Shown piece after piece: positions 8,954-17,883 of a DNA stretch of 64,000 nucleotides (the first letter of the stretch is position 1; each line of letters starts with the position of its first letter). The stretch spans positions 186,001-250,000 of the forward strand of contig NZ_JAAGXA010000001.1 of the NCBI RefSeq assembly GCF_010686755.1, given 5' to 3'. A program made the position numbers and the translations under genes. The notes beneath the pieces were generated by a model. The model did not search any database. It was not told where the DNA came from and worked only from the letters and a program-made list of their open reading frames with translations. This DNA comes from Nocardioides zeae. Lineage in GTDB: Bacteria > Actinomycetota > Actinomycetes > Propionibacteriales > Nocardioidaceae.

Positions 8954-9312
8954 CCACCGAGCAGGGACAGCAGGCGACCCCGGGGGCCGAGGACCGCAAG
9001 CTGGTGACGCTGGCGCGGGCGACGCGGGCGCGGGCGCGGTCCGCCGAGGGGGCGGCGGTGCGCGACCAGGACGGCCGCACGTACGCCGCGGCGACCGTCG
9101 CGCTGCCGTCCTTGCGGGTCAGCGCGCTCGGCGTCTGCGTCGCGATGGCCATCGCCTCCGGCGCCCGGTCCCTCGAGGCGGCCGTCGTGCTGGGGGACGC
9201 CGACGCGGTCGACGACGGCGACCTCGCCGTCGTGCGGGACTTCTCGGGCACCGGGGTGCCCGTGCACCTCGCGGACCCCCGCGGCACGCTGCGCGGCACC
9301 ACGGTCTCCTGA
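8950..9312 (+). CDS. cytidine deaminase-like small protein without zinc motifs
   Basis: This 120-residue protein occupies the position where actinobacteria keep a cytidine-deaminase-like gene between corC and era. Its central part (SALGVCVAMAIASGARSLEAAVVLGD) resembles the core of that fold, but the HAE and PCxxC zinc-binding motifs of active deaminases cannot be found, so catalysis is unlikely. The assignment rests largely on gene order and is weak; it may be a structural or regulatory relic. GTG start, coupled to the preceding stop by GTGA. Confidence 0.6.
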   Translation: MTTEQGQQATPGAEDRKLVTLARATRARARSAEGAAVRDQDGRTYAAATVALPSLRVSALGVCVAMAIASGARSLEAAVVLGDADAVDDGDLAVVRDFSGTGVPVHLADPRGTLRGTTVS

Positions 9313-9313
9313 G

Positions 9314-9982
9314 GTGAGGCGCCGCGTCGCCGCCGCGACCGGCGTCGTGGCGGCGCTGCTCTACGCCAACTTCCTGCTGGCGTGGTCGAACGGCCCGCGC
9401 GGCACCTGGCTCGACGTGGTCAGCGACCTCGAGGCCGTCGGTGAGCCCGACGCCTACCTCCTGCGGATCACCGACCTCGTCTGTGTCGTGCTGGTGCTGG
9501 CGCTGCTGCCCGCGGCGCGCTCGCGGCTGCGACCGGGCTGGGCGCGGGAGGCGTCGACGTGGCTGACCGTGCTCTTCTGCGCCGGTGCGGCGCTCGCGGC
9601 CGTCGTGCCGAAGCCGGGCGACGGTCCCGGGGCGTCGACGGCGCCGGGGCCGGGTCCCTCGACGCTGGTCCACGACAGCGCGAGCATCCTCAGCGACTCC
9701 GCGCTGTTCCTCGGGGTGGCGGCCGCCTGGGTCGCCCTCGATCCCCGGGCCTGGCCCCGGTTGCGACGCGTCGCGGTGGTGGTGCTCCTGGGGGGCGGGA
9801 TCGGCGCTAGCCTCGCCTTCGCCTGGTTCGACCGGACGGGTGAGCCGTGGTGGGCGGCAGGGGTCACCCAGCGGATCCACATCGTGTCCATCAGCGTCTG
9901 GATGGTCGCCCTGGGGGTCCTGGCCGCCGGGCGCCGCACCGGTCCCGGGGCGGAGCATGAGACGGAGGAGGCAGGGGCGTGA
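9314..9982 (+). CDS. DUF998-like integral membrane protein
   Basis: This 222-residue protein has about six hydrophobic segments (roughly residues 5-25, 52-70, 85-100, 120-140, 150-172, 188-206) and resembles the DUF998 family of uncharacterised membrane proteins. The GTG start lies one base after the preceding stop. Its own stop overlaps a duplicated start region in front of lysX (9974-10022), so it is co-transcribed with lysX. Function unknown. Confidence 0.75.
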   Translation: MRRRVAAATGVVAALLYANFLLAWSNGPRGTWLDVVSDLEAVGEPDAYLLRITDLVCVVLVLALLPAARSRLRPGWAREASTWLTVLFCAGAALAAVVPKPGDGPGASTAPGPGPSTLVHDSASILSDSALFLGVAAAWVALDPRAWPRLRRVAVVVLLGGGIGASLAFAWFDRTGEPWWAAGVTQRIHIVSISVWMVALGVLAAGRRTGPGAEHETEEAGA

Positions 9983-10022
9983 GCCGCACGGGGGAGGTTG
10001 GGGCGTGAGCCGCACGGGGGAG
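9974..10022 (+). repeat. tandem duplication of a translation-start region before lysX
   Basis: A 23-base sequence beginning GGGGCGTGAGCCGCACGGGG occurs at 9974-9996 and again at 10000-10022 (period 26). The first copy opens a nine-codon frame, MSRTGEVGA, from GTG 9979 to TGA 10008. The second copy provides the in-frame GTG start of lysX at 10005. Because the period is not a multiple of three, the two starts are in different frames and the mini-ORF stop overlaps the lysX start (GTGA). Confidence 0.85.
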
Positions 10023-13000
10023 CTGACCGCGACGCCGGAGGACGTCTGGCCGGGGCGCTACGCGTCGGCCACCTGGGTGCTGGCCACGGTGGTGCTGGTC
10101 GTGACGGTCGTCAAGCCGTGGCACCAGTACTTCCTGCAGACGGTCGACCCGATCTCGCTCGCGACGATCGCGATCGTGCCGAGCTTCGTCTACGCCTCGC
10201 TGCTGGCGGTGCTCGCCGTGGCGCTGCGGCGCCGGCTGCGTGCGGCGTGGTGGCTCCTGGTGCTCTGGTGGCTCGTGGTGCCGCAGGTGGACCGGATCCT
10301 GCTGCTGGCGTCCGGCGAGAGCGTCGGGCCGGCCGCCGCCGGGCTCGTGCTGTCCTCCCTGCTGCTGGTGGGTGCGCTGCGCACGCGGCGCTACTTCGTC
10401 GCCCGGCGGGTGCCGGGGAGCCTGCCGCTCGCGGCGGCGATCCTCGGGACCGGGGCGGTGCTGTGCGCCGTCGTCGGCGCCCACCTCGTCGAGCGGTTCG
10501 GGCGCGCGGAGAGCAGCCCGGCCGCCCTCGAGTACGTCGTGGGTCGCCTCCTCCTCGACATCGGCAGCGTGCCCCTCGGGACCGACGCGACCGCACCGTG
10601 GTGGGTGCGGGCCACGATCGGGGTGCTCGGCAGCATCGCGGTGCTCGGCGCGGCGATCGCACTGTTCCGCGCGCCCGCCGACCACCGCGTGCTCGACGTC
10701 GAGGACGAGGCCCGGGTGCGTCACCTGCTGCGGGAGCACGGCGAGGAGGACTCGCTCGGCTACTTCGCGACGCGTCGGGACAAGTCCGTCGTCTGGGACG
10801 CCGACGCAGCCGCCGACGCGCGGGCGGGGGTGTCCTACCGCGTGATCGGGGGCGTCAGCCTCGCGAGCGGCAACCCCGTCGGCGACCCGCGGCGCTGGCC
10901 CGAGGCGGTCCGTCGCTGGCTGGCCGAGGCGCGGCTCCACGGCTGGACGCCGGCGGTCATGGGCGCGGGCACGACCGGGGCGCAGACCTATGCCGCGGCC
11001 GGGCTGAAGATGATCGACCTCGGCGACGAGGCGATCCTCGACCTCACGTCGTTCACCCTGACCGGGCCGTCGATGCGCTCGGTGCGCCAGTCCGTGAGCC
11101 GGCTGCAGCGGCGGGGCTACGTCGTCCAGGTGGCGCGGCACGGCGACCTGGAGCCCGGCCTGCTGGCCGAGCTGCGCGCCGCGGCCGGCCGGTGGCGGGG
11201 CGACGGCGGCAGCGAGCGCGGGTTCTCGATGGCGCTCGGTCGCCTCGAGGACCCGCTCGACGAGCACTGCGTGCTCCTCACCGCCCGCGACGGCGACGGG
11301 CGCGTGCGCGGCTTCCTCAGCCTGGTGCCGTGGGGACGGGCGGGCGTCTCGCTCGACCTCATGCGGCGCGACCCGAGCGCCGACAACGGCATCGTCGAGC
11401 TGATGGTGGCGACCCTCGCGGAGCAGGCCCGGGGGCTCGGCGTCCGCGAGGTCTCCCTGAACTTCGCGATGTTCCGCGAGGCCTTCGAGCGCGGCGCCGA
11501 GATGGGGGCCGGCCCCGTGCTGCTCCTCTGGCACCGGATCCTCGTGATCGCCAGCCGCACGTGGCAGCTGGAGTCGCTCTACCGCTCCAACGCCAAGTAC
11601 CACCCCGCGTGGCGCCCCCGGTTCCTCGGCTTCGAGATGGTCTCGGACCTGCCCCGCGTCGGCACGGCCGTGGGACGGGCGGAGGGGTTCCTCGAGGCGC
11701 CGTCGCCCCGGCGCCTGCTCGCCCGGCTGACGGGCGCGGCTCCCGACGACGCGCTCGACAGCGGGACCGAGGCGCACGCCGCGGCCGTGCGGGCGCTGAT
11801 GCCGGCCCCGTGCGACCCCCTCGCCGAGGCGCTCGACGTCGCCCGGCTGCCCGAGCAGGTGCGGGTGCGGCGCGCGAAGCTCGACCGGCTGGTCGCCGCG
11901 GGGGTGGACCCGTACCCGGTCGCGGTGCCGAGCACCCACACGCTCGCCGAGGTGCGTGCCGCGCACGCCGGCATCCCGCGGGGAGCCCGCACGGGGTGCC
12001 GGGTCAGCGTGACGGGTCGCGTGCTGCTCCGACGCGACCACGGCGGACTGGGGTTCCTGACGCTCCACGCGGGCGGGGCCGAGCTCCAGGCGATGGTCGA
12101 GACCGGCCGCCTCGACCCGACGAGCGCCCTCGTCTGGGACCTGCTCGACCTCGCCGACCACGTGGCGGTCACGGGCGAGGTGGTGCGCACCGACGCGGGG
12201 GAGCTGAGCGTCGCGGCGACCCGGCTCGTGCTGGCGTCGAAGGCGCTGCGTCCGTTGCCGGACAAGCACCGCGGCCTCACCGATCCCGAGGCGCGGGTGC
12301 GCCAGCGCTACGTCGACCTGGTCGTGCGGCCGGACGCCCGGACCGCGGCGTACCAGCGTGCCACGGTGGTGCGCAGCGTGCGCGACTCGCTGCACGCCCG
12401 CGGCTTCACCGAGGTGGAGACCCCGGTGCTGCAGACGGTGCACGGCGGCGCGAACGCGCGGCCGTTCACGACCCACATCAACGCCTACGACCTCGACCTG
12501 TCGCTGCGCATCGCCACCGAGCTGCACCTGAAGCGGCTCGTGGTCGGCGGGATGGAGCAGGTCTTCGAGATCGGCCGGCAGTTCCGCAACGAGGGCGCCG
12601 ACGCGACCCACAACCCGGAGTTCACGTCGCTGGAGGTCTACCAGGCGTACGCCGACCACGACGCCATGCGCCGGCTCACGCAGGAGCTCGTGCGCGAGGC
12701 GGCCGTGGCGGTCCACGGCGAGCCGGTGCTGCGCGCCCGGGACGCGGCGGGTCGCGTGGTCGAGCACGACGTGGCGGGGGACTGGCCGGTCGTGCCGATC
12801 TGCACGGCGGTCTCGCAGGCCCTGGGGGAGGAGGTCGATGTCGACACCCCGGTCGAGGTCCTCCTGCGGCACGCCGAGCGGCACGGGCTCGACCCCGACG
12901 GGCCGCGGGTGTGGGGCGTCCTGGTGGAGGAGCTCTACGGCAAGCTCTGCGAGCGGGTGACCACCGCGCCCGTGTTCTACACGGAGTTCCCGGCGGCCGG

Positions 13001-13319
13001 GGCACCGCTCGCGCGGGCGCACCGGCGTGACCCGCGGTTGGCGGAGAAGTGGGACCTGGTGGTCAACGGTGCGGAGCAGGCGACGGCGTACTCCGAGCTC
13101 ACCGACCCGGTCCTGCAGCGGCGCCGGCTGCTCGAGCAGTCCCTGCTCGCGGCGTCCGGGGACCCCGAGGCGATGGTCGTCGACGAGGACTTCCTGCGGG
13201 CGCTCGAGCACGGGATGCCCCCGACCGGCGGCATGGGGCTGGGCATCGACCGGCTGGTGATGAACATCGTCGGCGGCAGCATCCGCGACACCATCCTGTT
13301 CCCGCTCGTGAAGCCGTGA
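10005..13319 (+). CDS. lysX: bifunctional lysylphosphatidylglycerol synthetase/lysine-tRNA ligase LysX
   Basis: This 1104-residue fusion has an N-terminal multi-pass membrane region (about 1-220), a DUF2156 phosphatidylglycerol lysyltransferase domain (about 225-565) and, from about 610, a class II lysyl-tRNA synthetase with an OB fold. Motif 2 (FRNEGADATHNPEF, near 858) and motif 3 (GMGLGIDRLVMN, near 1073) are intact. LysX charges lysine and transfers it to phosphatidylglycerol, adding positive charge to the membrane and giving resistance to cationic peptides, as shown in mycobacteria. A housekeeping lysS is expected elsewhere. The GTG at 10005 is chosen because it directly precedes the membrane segments and has GGGGGAGG upstream. 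Confidence 0.95.
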   Translation: MSRTGELTATPEDVWPGRYASATWVLATVVLVVTVVKPWHQYFLQTVDPISLATIAIVPSFVYASLLAVLAVALRRRLRAAWWLLVLWWLVVPQVDRILLLASGESVGPAAAGLVLSSLLLVGALRTRRYFVARRVPGSLPLAAAILGTGAVLCAVVGAHLVERFGRAESSPAALEYVVGRLLLDIGSVPLGTDATAPWWVRATIGVLGSIAVLGAAIALFRAPADHRVLDVEDEARVRHLLREHGEEDSLGYFATRRDKSVVWDADAAADARAGVSYRVIGGVSLASGNPVGDPRRWPEAVRRWLAEARLHGWTPAVMGAGTTGAQTYAAAGLKMIDLGDEAILDLTSFTLTGPSMRSVRQSVSRLQRRGYVVQVARHGDLEPGLLAELRAAAGRWRGDGGSERGFSMALGRLEDPLDEHCVLLTARDGDGRVRGFLSLVPWGRAGVSLDLMRRDPSADNGIVELMVATLAEQARGLGVREVSLNFAMFREAFERGAEMGAGPVLLLWHRILVIASRTWQLESLYRSNAKYHPAWRPRFLGFEMVSDLPRVGTAVGRAEGFLEAPSPRRLLARLTGAAPDDALDSGTEAHAAAVRALMPAPCDPLAEALDVARLPEQVRVRRAKLDRLVAAGVDPYPVAVPSTHTLAEVRAAHAGIPRGARTGCRVSVTGRVLLRRDHGGLGFLTLHAGGAELQAMVETGRLDPTSALVWDLLDLADHVAVTGEVVRTDAGELSVAATRLVLASKALRPLPDKHRGLTDPEARVRQRYVDLVVRPDARTAAYQRATVVRSVRDSLHARGFTEVETPVLQTVHGGANARPFTTHINAYDLDLSLRIATELHLKRLVVGGMEQVFEIGRQFRNEGADATHNPEFTSLEVYQAYADHDAMRRLTQELVREAAVAVHGEPVLRARDAAGRVVEHDVAGDWPVVPICTAVSQALGEEVDVDTPVEVLLRHAERHGLDPDGPRVWGVLVEELYGKLCERVTTAPVFYTEFPAAGAPLARAHRRDPRLAEKWDLVVNGAEQATAYSELTDPVLQRRRLLEQSLLAASGDPEAMVVDEDFLRALEHGMPPTGGMGLGIDRLVMNIVGGSIRDTILFPLVKP

Positions 13320-13328
13320 CGGCTCCCG

Positions 13329-13370
13329 GCGACTTGATTGCACTGCGCAACTTCGTGAGACCAAAGTCGC
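13329..13370. terminator. inverted repeat after lysX
   Basis: GCGACTT (13329-13335) pairs with AAGTCGC (13364-13370) around a relatively AT-rich loop containing TTGATTGCACTGCGCAACTT. It lies ten bases after the lysX stop and upstream of the next promoter, so a terminator is the simplest reading. The unusual low-GC loop leaves open an intergenic repeat element. Confidence 0.45.
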
Positions 13371-13393
13371 TACCCGGCGGGGCCTGTTCGCAC

Positions 13394-13399
13394 TAGCCT
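13394..13399 (+). promoter_or_regulatory. -10 element of the tmsA-like gene
   Basis: TAGCCT, seven bases before the GTG start at 13407; near-leaderless. Confidence 0.42.
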
Positions 13400-13406
13400 C
13401 GACCAG

Positions 13407-14810
13407 GTGGAGACCGTCGGAGCCGCAGCGCACGAGGCCGCGACGAGGGCGTTGCTCGCGTCGTACGCCGCCATCCCGCCCGGAGAGCCCGTCCGCCTGG
13501 CCAAGCGCACGTCGAACCTGTTCCGCCCGCGGGCGGCGACCACGACCCCGGGTCTCGACGTCAGCGGCCTCGGGGGCGTGATCGCGGTCGACGGGCAGGC
13601 GCGCACGGCCGACGTGCAGGGGATGTGCACCTACGAGGACCTCGTGGCGGTCACCCTCCGCCACGGGTTGATCCCGTTCGTGGTGCCCCAGCTGCGCACC
13701 ATCACGCTCGGTGGCGCGGTCACGGGCCTCGGCATCGAGTCGACGTCGTTCCGCAACGGGCTGCCGCACGAGAGCGTGCTCGAGATGGACGTGCTCACCG
13801 GCGCCGGCGAGATCGTCACCGCGACCGCCACCAACGAGCACCGGGACCTCTTCGACGCGTTCCCGAACTCCTACGGCTCGCTCGGCTACGCCACCCGGCT
13901 GCGCATCGAGCTCGATCCGGTGCCGGCGTACGCCGCGCTCCGTCACGTCCGGTTCCCCGACGCCGCCGCGCTCACGGAGGCGGTCGCCGCGATCAGCGTC
14001 GCGGGGGAGTGGGACGGCGAGCGCGTCGACGGGCTCGACGGCACGGCCTTCTCGCCCGAGGAGCTCTACCTGACGCTGGCGCGGTGGACCGACGCGCCGG
14101 AGACGGCCCGCGCGGGGGACCGCCCCTCGACGTACGTCGACGACATCTACTACCGCTCCATCCAGCAGCGGGAGACCGACCTGATGACGGTCGAGGACTA
14201 CCTGTGGCGCTGGGACACCGACTGGTTCTGGTGCTCCGGCGCGTTCGGGCTGCAGAACCCGCGGATCCGGCGCCTCTGGCCGCGGTCGAAGCGGCGCTCG
14301 GACGTCTACCACCGGCTGGTGGGCCTCGACACGCGGTTCGGCATCATCGCGAAGCTCGACCGGCTCAAGAAGCTGCCGCAGCGCGAGCGGGTGGTGCAGG
14401 ACATCGAGGTCCCCGTGGAGCGGCTGCCGGAGTTCCTGGAGTGGTTCGACCGCGAGGTCGGGATGCGGCCCGTGTGGCTGTGCCCGCTGCGGCTGCGGGA
14501 GCCCGACGGCCCGGGATCGGCGCGCACGTGGGGCACCTACCCGTTGGAGCCCGGGCGCACCTACGTGAACGTCGGCTTCTGGGGCACGGTCGCGGTCGGG
14601 CCGGAGGCGCCGGACGCCCCGGTGAACCGGGCCATCGAGCAGCGGGTGCACGAGCTCGAGGGCCACAAGTCCCTGTACTCCGAGGCGTTCTACGACGAGG
14701 CCACCTTCGACGCGCTCTACGAGGGCGGCAACCTCGCCCGCGTGAAGAAGGCCTACGACCCCGAGGACCGGTTGTCCTCCCTCTACGAGAAGGCGGTGCG
14801 CAGGAAGTGA
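13407..14810 (+). CDS. tmsA: FAD-binding oxidoreductase, probable 10-methyl fatty acid reductase (TmsA/BfaA-like)
   Basis: This 467-residue flavoprotein has a PCMH-type FAD domain in its N-terminal half (segments TADVQGMCTYEDLVAVTLRHG and TITLGGAVTGLGIES) and a DHCR24-like C-terminal half (YVNVGFWGTVAVG, HKSLYSEAFYDEATFD). The next gene, overlapping by GTGA, is a CFA-synthase-type methyltransferase. In actinobacteria such a pair (tmsA/tmsB, also bfaA/bfaB) makes 10-methyl-branched fatty acids such as tuberculostearate: the methyltransferase forms the 10-methylene lipid and the flavoprotein reduces it. The pairing supports that role here; the symbol is inferred from context and similarity, not proven. 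Confidence 0.75.
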   Translation: METVGAAAHEAATRALLASYAAIPPGEPVRLAKRTSNLFRPRAATTTPGLDVSGLGGVIAVDGQARTADVQGMCTYEDLVAVTLRHGLIPFVVPQLRTITLGGAVTGLGIESTSFRNGLPHESVLEMDVLTGAGEIVTATATNEHRDLFDAFPNSYGSLGYATRLRIELDPVPAYAALRHVRFPDAAALTEAVAAISVAGEWDGERVDGLDGTAFSPEELYLTLARWTDAPETARAGDRPSTYVDDIYYRSIQQRETDLMTVEDYLWRWDTDWFWCSGAFGLQNPRIRRLWPRSKRRSDVYHRLVGLDTRFGIIAKLDRLKKLPQRERVVQDIEVPVERLPEFLEWFDREVGMRPVWLCPLRLREPDGPGSARTWGTYPLEPGRTYVNVGFWGTVAVGPEAPDAPVNRAIEQRVHELEGHKSLYSEAFYDEATFDALYEGGNLARVKKAYDPEDRLSSLYEKAVRRK

Positions 14811-16096
14811 GCACGACCAACAGCGGCTCGATCACCATCGGCGAGGCGATCAGCACGCTGATGAAGCACGGGATGCCGGTGCGCTTCACGGCGTACGACG
14901 GGTCCTCCGCAGGTCCCGAGGACTCGGACGTGCACCTGCACCTGGCCAACGAGCGCGGGTTGTCGTACCTGCTGACGGCCCCCGGCGACCTCGGCATGGC
15001 GCGGGCCTACGTCATGGGCGACCTCCAGATCTCGGGCATCCACCCGGGGAACCCGTACGACGGCCTCACCCTCCTGCTCAGCAACCTGTCGTTCCGGCGG
15101 CCGAGCGCGGGCGAGGCGATCCGGCTGCTCCGCGGGCTGGGGCTGCAGCACCTCAAGCCGCCGCCGGTGCCGCCGCAGGAGCACCTGCCGCGCTGGCGGC
15201 GCGCCGTCGAGGGCCTGCGGCACTCGCTCACCCGCGACGCCGAGGTGATCCACCACCACTACGACGTCTCGAACCGGTTCTACGAGCTCGTGCTCGGCCC
15301 GTCGATGGCCTACACGTGCGCGGTGTTCGAGACGGAGGACGCGACGCTCGAGGAGGCCCAGGCCGCGAAGTTCGACCTCGTCGCCCGCAAGCTCGACCTG
15401 CAGCCCGGCCAGCGTCTGCTCGACGTGGGCTGCGGCTGGGGCGGCATGGTCATGCACGCCGCGAAGGAGTACGGGGTCAAGGCGCTCGGCGTGACCCTGA
15501 GCCTGCAGCAGGCGCAGTGGGCGAAGGAGGCGATCGACGCCGCCGGGCTGTCCGACCTCGCCGAGGTCCGGCACCTCGACTACCGGGAGGTCGTCGACAG
15601 CGACTTCGACGCGGTCAGCTCGATCGGCCTGACCGAGCACATCGGCGTGCGCAACTACCCGGCGTACTTCGCCTCCCTGCGCGACCGGCTCAAGCCGGAG
15701 GGGCGCCTGCTCAACCACTCGATCACGCGGGCGCACAACCTGCCGGTGCGCACGGGAGCGTTCATCGACCGCTACGTCTTCCCGGACGGCGAGCTGACCG
15801 GGTCGGGGCGCATCGTGATGGACGCCCAGGACGCCGGCCTCGAGGTGCAGCACACGGAGAACTTCCGCACCCACTACGCGCGGACGCTGCGGGGGTGGTC
15901 GGAGAACCTGGAGCGCAACTGGGACGAGGCCGTCGCCGAGGTCGGCGAGGGCACGGCCAAGGTGTGGGGGATCTACATGACGGGCTCGCGGATCGCGTTC
16001 GAGCGCAACGAGATCCAGCTCCACCAGGTGCTGGCGACGCGCACCGACGAGCAGGGGAACAGCGGCTACCCGCTGCGCCACACCTTCGGCGTCTGA
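14807..16096 (+). CDS. tmsB: CFA-synthase family SAM methyltransferase, probable TmsB/BfaB
   Basis: This 429-residue member of the cyclopropane-fatty-acyl-phospholipid synthase family has an N-terminal lipid-binding region and the SAM motif LLDVGCGWGGMVMHAA at about residues 204-219. Family motifs HHYDVSNRFYELVLG and SSIGLTEHIG are also present. It methylates the double bond of membrane oleoyl lipids. Coupled by GTGA to an FAD reductase, it most likely makes 10-methylene chains that the reductase saturates; making a cyclopropane ring is the alternative. GTG start. Confidence 0.8.
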   Translation: MSTTNSGSITIGEAISTLMKHGMPVRFTAYDGSSAGPEDSDVHLHLANERGLSYLLTAPGDLGMARAYVMGDLQISGIHPGNPYDGLTLLLSNLSFRRPSAGEAIRLLRGLGLQHLKPPPVPPQEHLPRWRRAVEGLRHSLTRDAEVIHHHYDVSNRFYELVLGPSMAYTCAVFETEDATLEEAQAAKFDLVARKLDLQPGQRLLDVGCGWGGMVMHAAKEYGVKALGVTLSLQQAQWAKEAIDAAGLSDLAEVRHLDYREVVDSDFDAVSSIGLTEHIGVRNYPAYFASLRDRLKPEGRLLNHSITRAHNLPVRTGAFIDRYVFPDGELTGSGRIVMDAQDAGLEVQHTENFRTHYARTLRGWSENLERNWDEAVAEVGEGTAKVWGIYMTGSRIAFERNEIQLHQVLATRTDEQGNSGYPLRHTFGV

Positions 16097-16098
16097 CC

Positions 16099-16104
16099 TA
16101 CCGT
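16099..16104 (+). promoter_or_regulatory. -10 element, leaderless SIP gene
   Basis: TACCGT then six bases then the GTG start at 16111. It overlaps the end of the methyltransferase gene, so the SIP gene may have its own promoter. Confidence 0.45.
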
Positions 16105-16110
16105 TGGCCG

Positions 16111-16938
16111 GTGAGCACCCGGGCCGAGCAGCACACCGCCGTCGTCGCGTCGCGGGAGCAGCTCACGCCGCACCTGGTGCGCCTCGTGCTCGCCGGCCCG
16201 GGCCTGGAGCGCTTCCGCTCGACCGGCGTGCCCGACGAGTGGGTGGGGCTCATCGTGCCGGGCCAGTTCCAGAGCCGCTACTACACGGTGCGCTCGTGGG
16301 ACCCGGCCGCACGTGACGGCGCCGGGGAGCTCGTCCTCGACGTCGTCGTCCACGAGGTCGGTCTCGTCACCGAGTGGGCCCGCCGCGACTGCGTCGGCGA
16401 GACGGTGACGATCACGGACCCGAAGGCCTCGTTCCTGCCCGCGCCCGACGCGGCGTGGCTGCTGCTCGTCGGTGACCTCACCGCGATGCCGGCGATGGCC
16501 CGCTGCGTCGAGGAGGTGCGCCGCACGCGGCCCGGTCTGCCGGTGCGGGTGTGGGCGGAGGTGCCGGACGACCCGGCGCTGCTCGGGTCCTACCTGCCCG
16601 CGGGCACCGACGTGACCTGGTCCGCGCCGCCCGCCGAGGGCGAGAGCGCGCTCGCGGACATCGTCGAGGGCATCGCCTGGCCCGAGGGCGACGGATACTT
16701 CTGGATGGCGGGCGAGTCCGCGCAGATGCGCGCCATCCGCAAGCACCTCATGCGGGTCGTGAAGCTGCCGAGCACGGCGTACGACGTGATGGGCTACTGG
16801 CGGGGCGGCGGCCAGAAGCGGCAGCCCCGTGCGGTCGACCCCGGCCCGATCTACCGGGCCGGGAAGGCCGCAGGCAAGACCGACGACCAGATCTGGGCGG
16901 ACTACGACGCCGCCCGGGAGCAGGAGGAGAGCCGATGA
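16111..16938 (+). CDS. siderophore-interacting protein (FAD/NAD(P)H ferric-siderophore reductase)
   Basis: This 275-residue SIP-family flavoprotein has an FAD-binding barrel with the motif RYYTVRS (about residues 54-60) and a C-terminal NAD(P)H-binding SIP domain containing GYFWMAGESAQMRAIRKHL. These cytosolic enzymes reduce ferric siderophores to release iron. No iron box was recognised directly upstream; the siderophore operon is at 48.6-53.8 kb. The stop overlaps the start of era (ATGA). A role in reducing the methylene-lipid enzymes next door is conceivable but there is no direct evidence. Confidence 0.88.
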   Translation: MSTRAEQHTAVVASREQLTPHLVRLVLAGPGLERFRSTGVPDEWVGLIVPGQFQSRYYTVRSWDPAARDGAGELVLDVVVHEVGLVTEWARRDCVGETVTITDPKASFLPAPDAAWLLLVGDLTAMPAMARCVEEVRRTRPGLPVRVWAEVPDDPALLGSYLPAGTDVTWSAPPAEGESALADIVEGIAWPEGDGYFWMAGESAQMRAIRKHLMRVVKLPSTAYDVMGYWRGGGQKRQPRAVDPGPIYRAGKAAGKTDDQIWADYDAAREQEESR

Positions 16939-17870
16939 GCGCACCGGATGGCGACGGGAGCTTCCGTTCGGGCTTCGCCTGCTTCGTCGGCCGGCCCAAC
17001 GCGGGCAAGTCGACGCTGACCAACGCGCTGGTCGGCACGAAGGTCGCGATCACCAGCTCGCGCCCGCAGACGACGCGCACGGTGGTGCGCGGCATCGTGC
17101 ACCGGCCGGACGGTCAGCTCGTGCTCGTCGACACCCCGGGCCTCCACCGGCCGCGCACGCTGCTCGGCGAGCGGCTCAACGACCTGGTGCTGTCCACCTG
17201 GTCGGAGGTCGACGTCGTCGCCGTCTGCTTCCCGGCGGACGAGCGGATCGGCCCCGGCGACCGGTTCATCGTCAACGAGCTGACCAAGGTGCGCCGCACG
17301 ATCAAGGTCGCGGTCGCCACCAAGACCGACCTCGTGACGCCCGAGCGGCTGGCTGAGCACCTGCTCGCCATCGCCGAGCTGGGCCGGGCGACCGACACCG
17401 AGTGGGCCGAGATCGTCCCGGTGTCCGCCACGGGCGGCGAGCAGGTCGACCTGCTCGCGGACCTCCTGCTCGCGCTGCTCCCCGAGGGCCCGGCGCTCTA
17501 CCCCGACGGCGAGCTCACCGACACGCCGGAGGAGGCGATCGTCGCCGACCTGGTGCGGGAGGCCGCGCTCGAGGGCGTCCGCGACGAGCTGCCGCACTCC
17601 ATCGCGGTCGTGGTCGAGGAGATGCGGCTGCGTCCCGACCGCCCGGAGGACAAGCCCCTCCTCGACGTGCACGCCAACGTCTTCGTCGAGCGTGAGTCGC
17701 AGAAGGGCATCATCATCGGTCACAAGGGCTCGCGGCTCCGGGAGATCGGCAGCGCCGCCCGCGGCCAGATCGAGGCCATGCTCGGCACGCCGGTCTACCT
17801 CGACCTGCGCGTCAAGGTCGCCAAGGACTGGCAGCGCGACCCGCGCCAGCTGCGTCGCCTGGGTTTCTGA
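16935..17870 (+). CDS. era: GTPase Era
   Basis: This 311-residue Ras-like GTPase with a C-terminal KH domain assists 16S rRNA maturation and 30S assembly. G1 is GRPNAGKST (about residue 20), G3 is DTPG (in LVLVDTPGLH) and G4 reads TKTD instead of the textbook NKxD. The KH domain carries GIIIGHKGSRLREIG near the C-terminus. The ATG start overlaps the SIP stop. It belongs to the same functional neighbourhood as ybeY and phoH upstream, and recO is found about 10 kb downstream. Confidence 0.97.
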   Translation: MSAPDGDGSFRSGFACFVGRPNAGKSTLTNALVGTKVAITSSRPQTTRTVVRGIVHRPDGQLVLVDTPGLHRPRTLLGERLNDLVLSTWSEVDVVAVCFPADERIGPGDRFIVNELTKVRRTIKVAVATKTDLVTPERLAEHLLAIAELGRATDTEWAEIVPVSATGGEQVDLLADLLLALLPEGPALYPDGELTDTPEEAIVADLVREAALEGVRDELPHSIAVVVEEMRLRPDRPEDKPLLDVHANVFVERESQKGIIIGHKGSRLREIGSAARGQIEAMLGTPVYLDLRVKVAKDWQRDPRQLRRLGF

Positions 17871-17883
17871 CGGGGGGTCTCCC

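Noticed and set aside
13394..16096. Decaprenylphosphoryl-ribose oxidase (DprE1) for the FAD protein
   Set aside because: The neighbour is a CFA-type methyltransferase and no arabinan genes are present, favouring the tmsA/tmsB reading.
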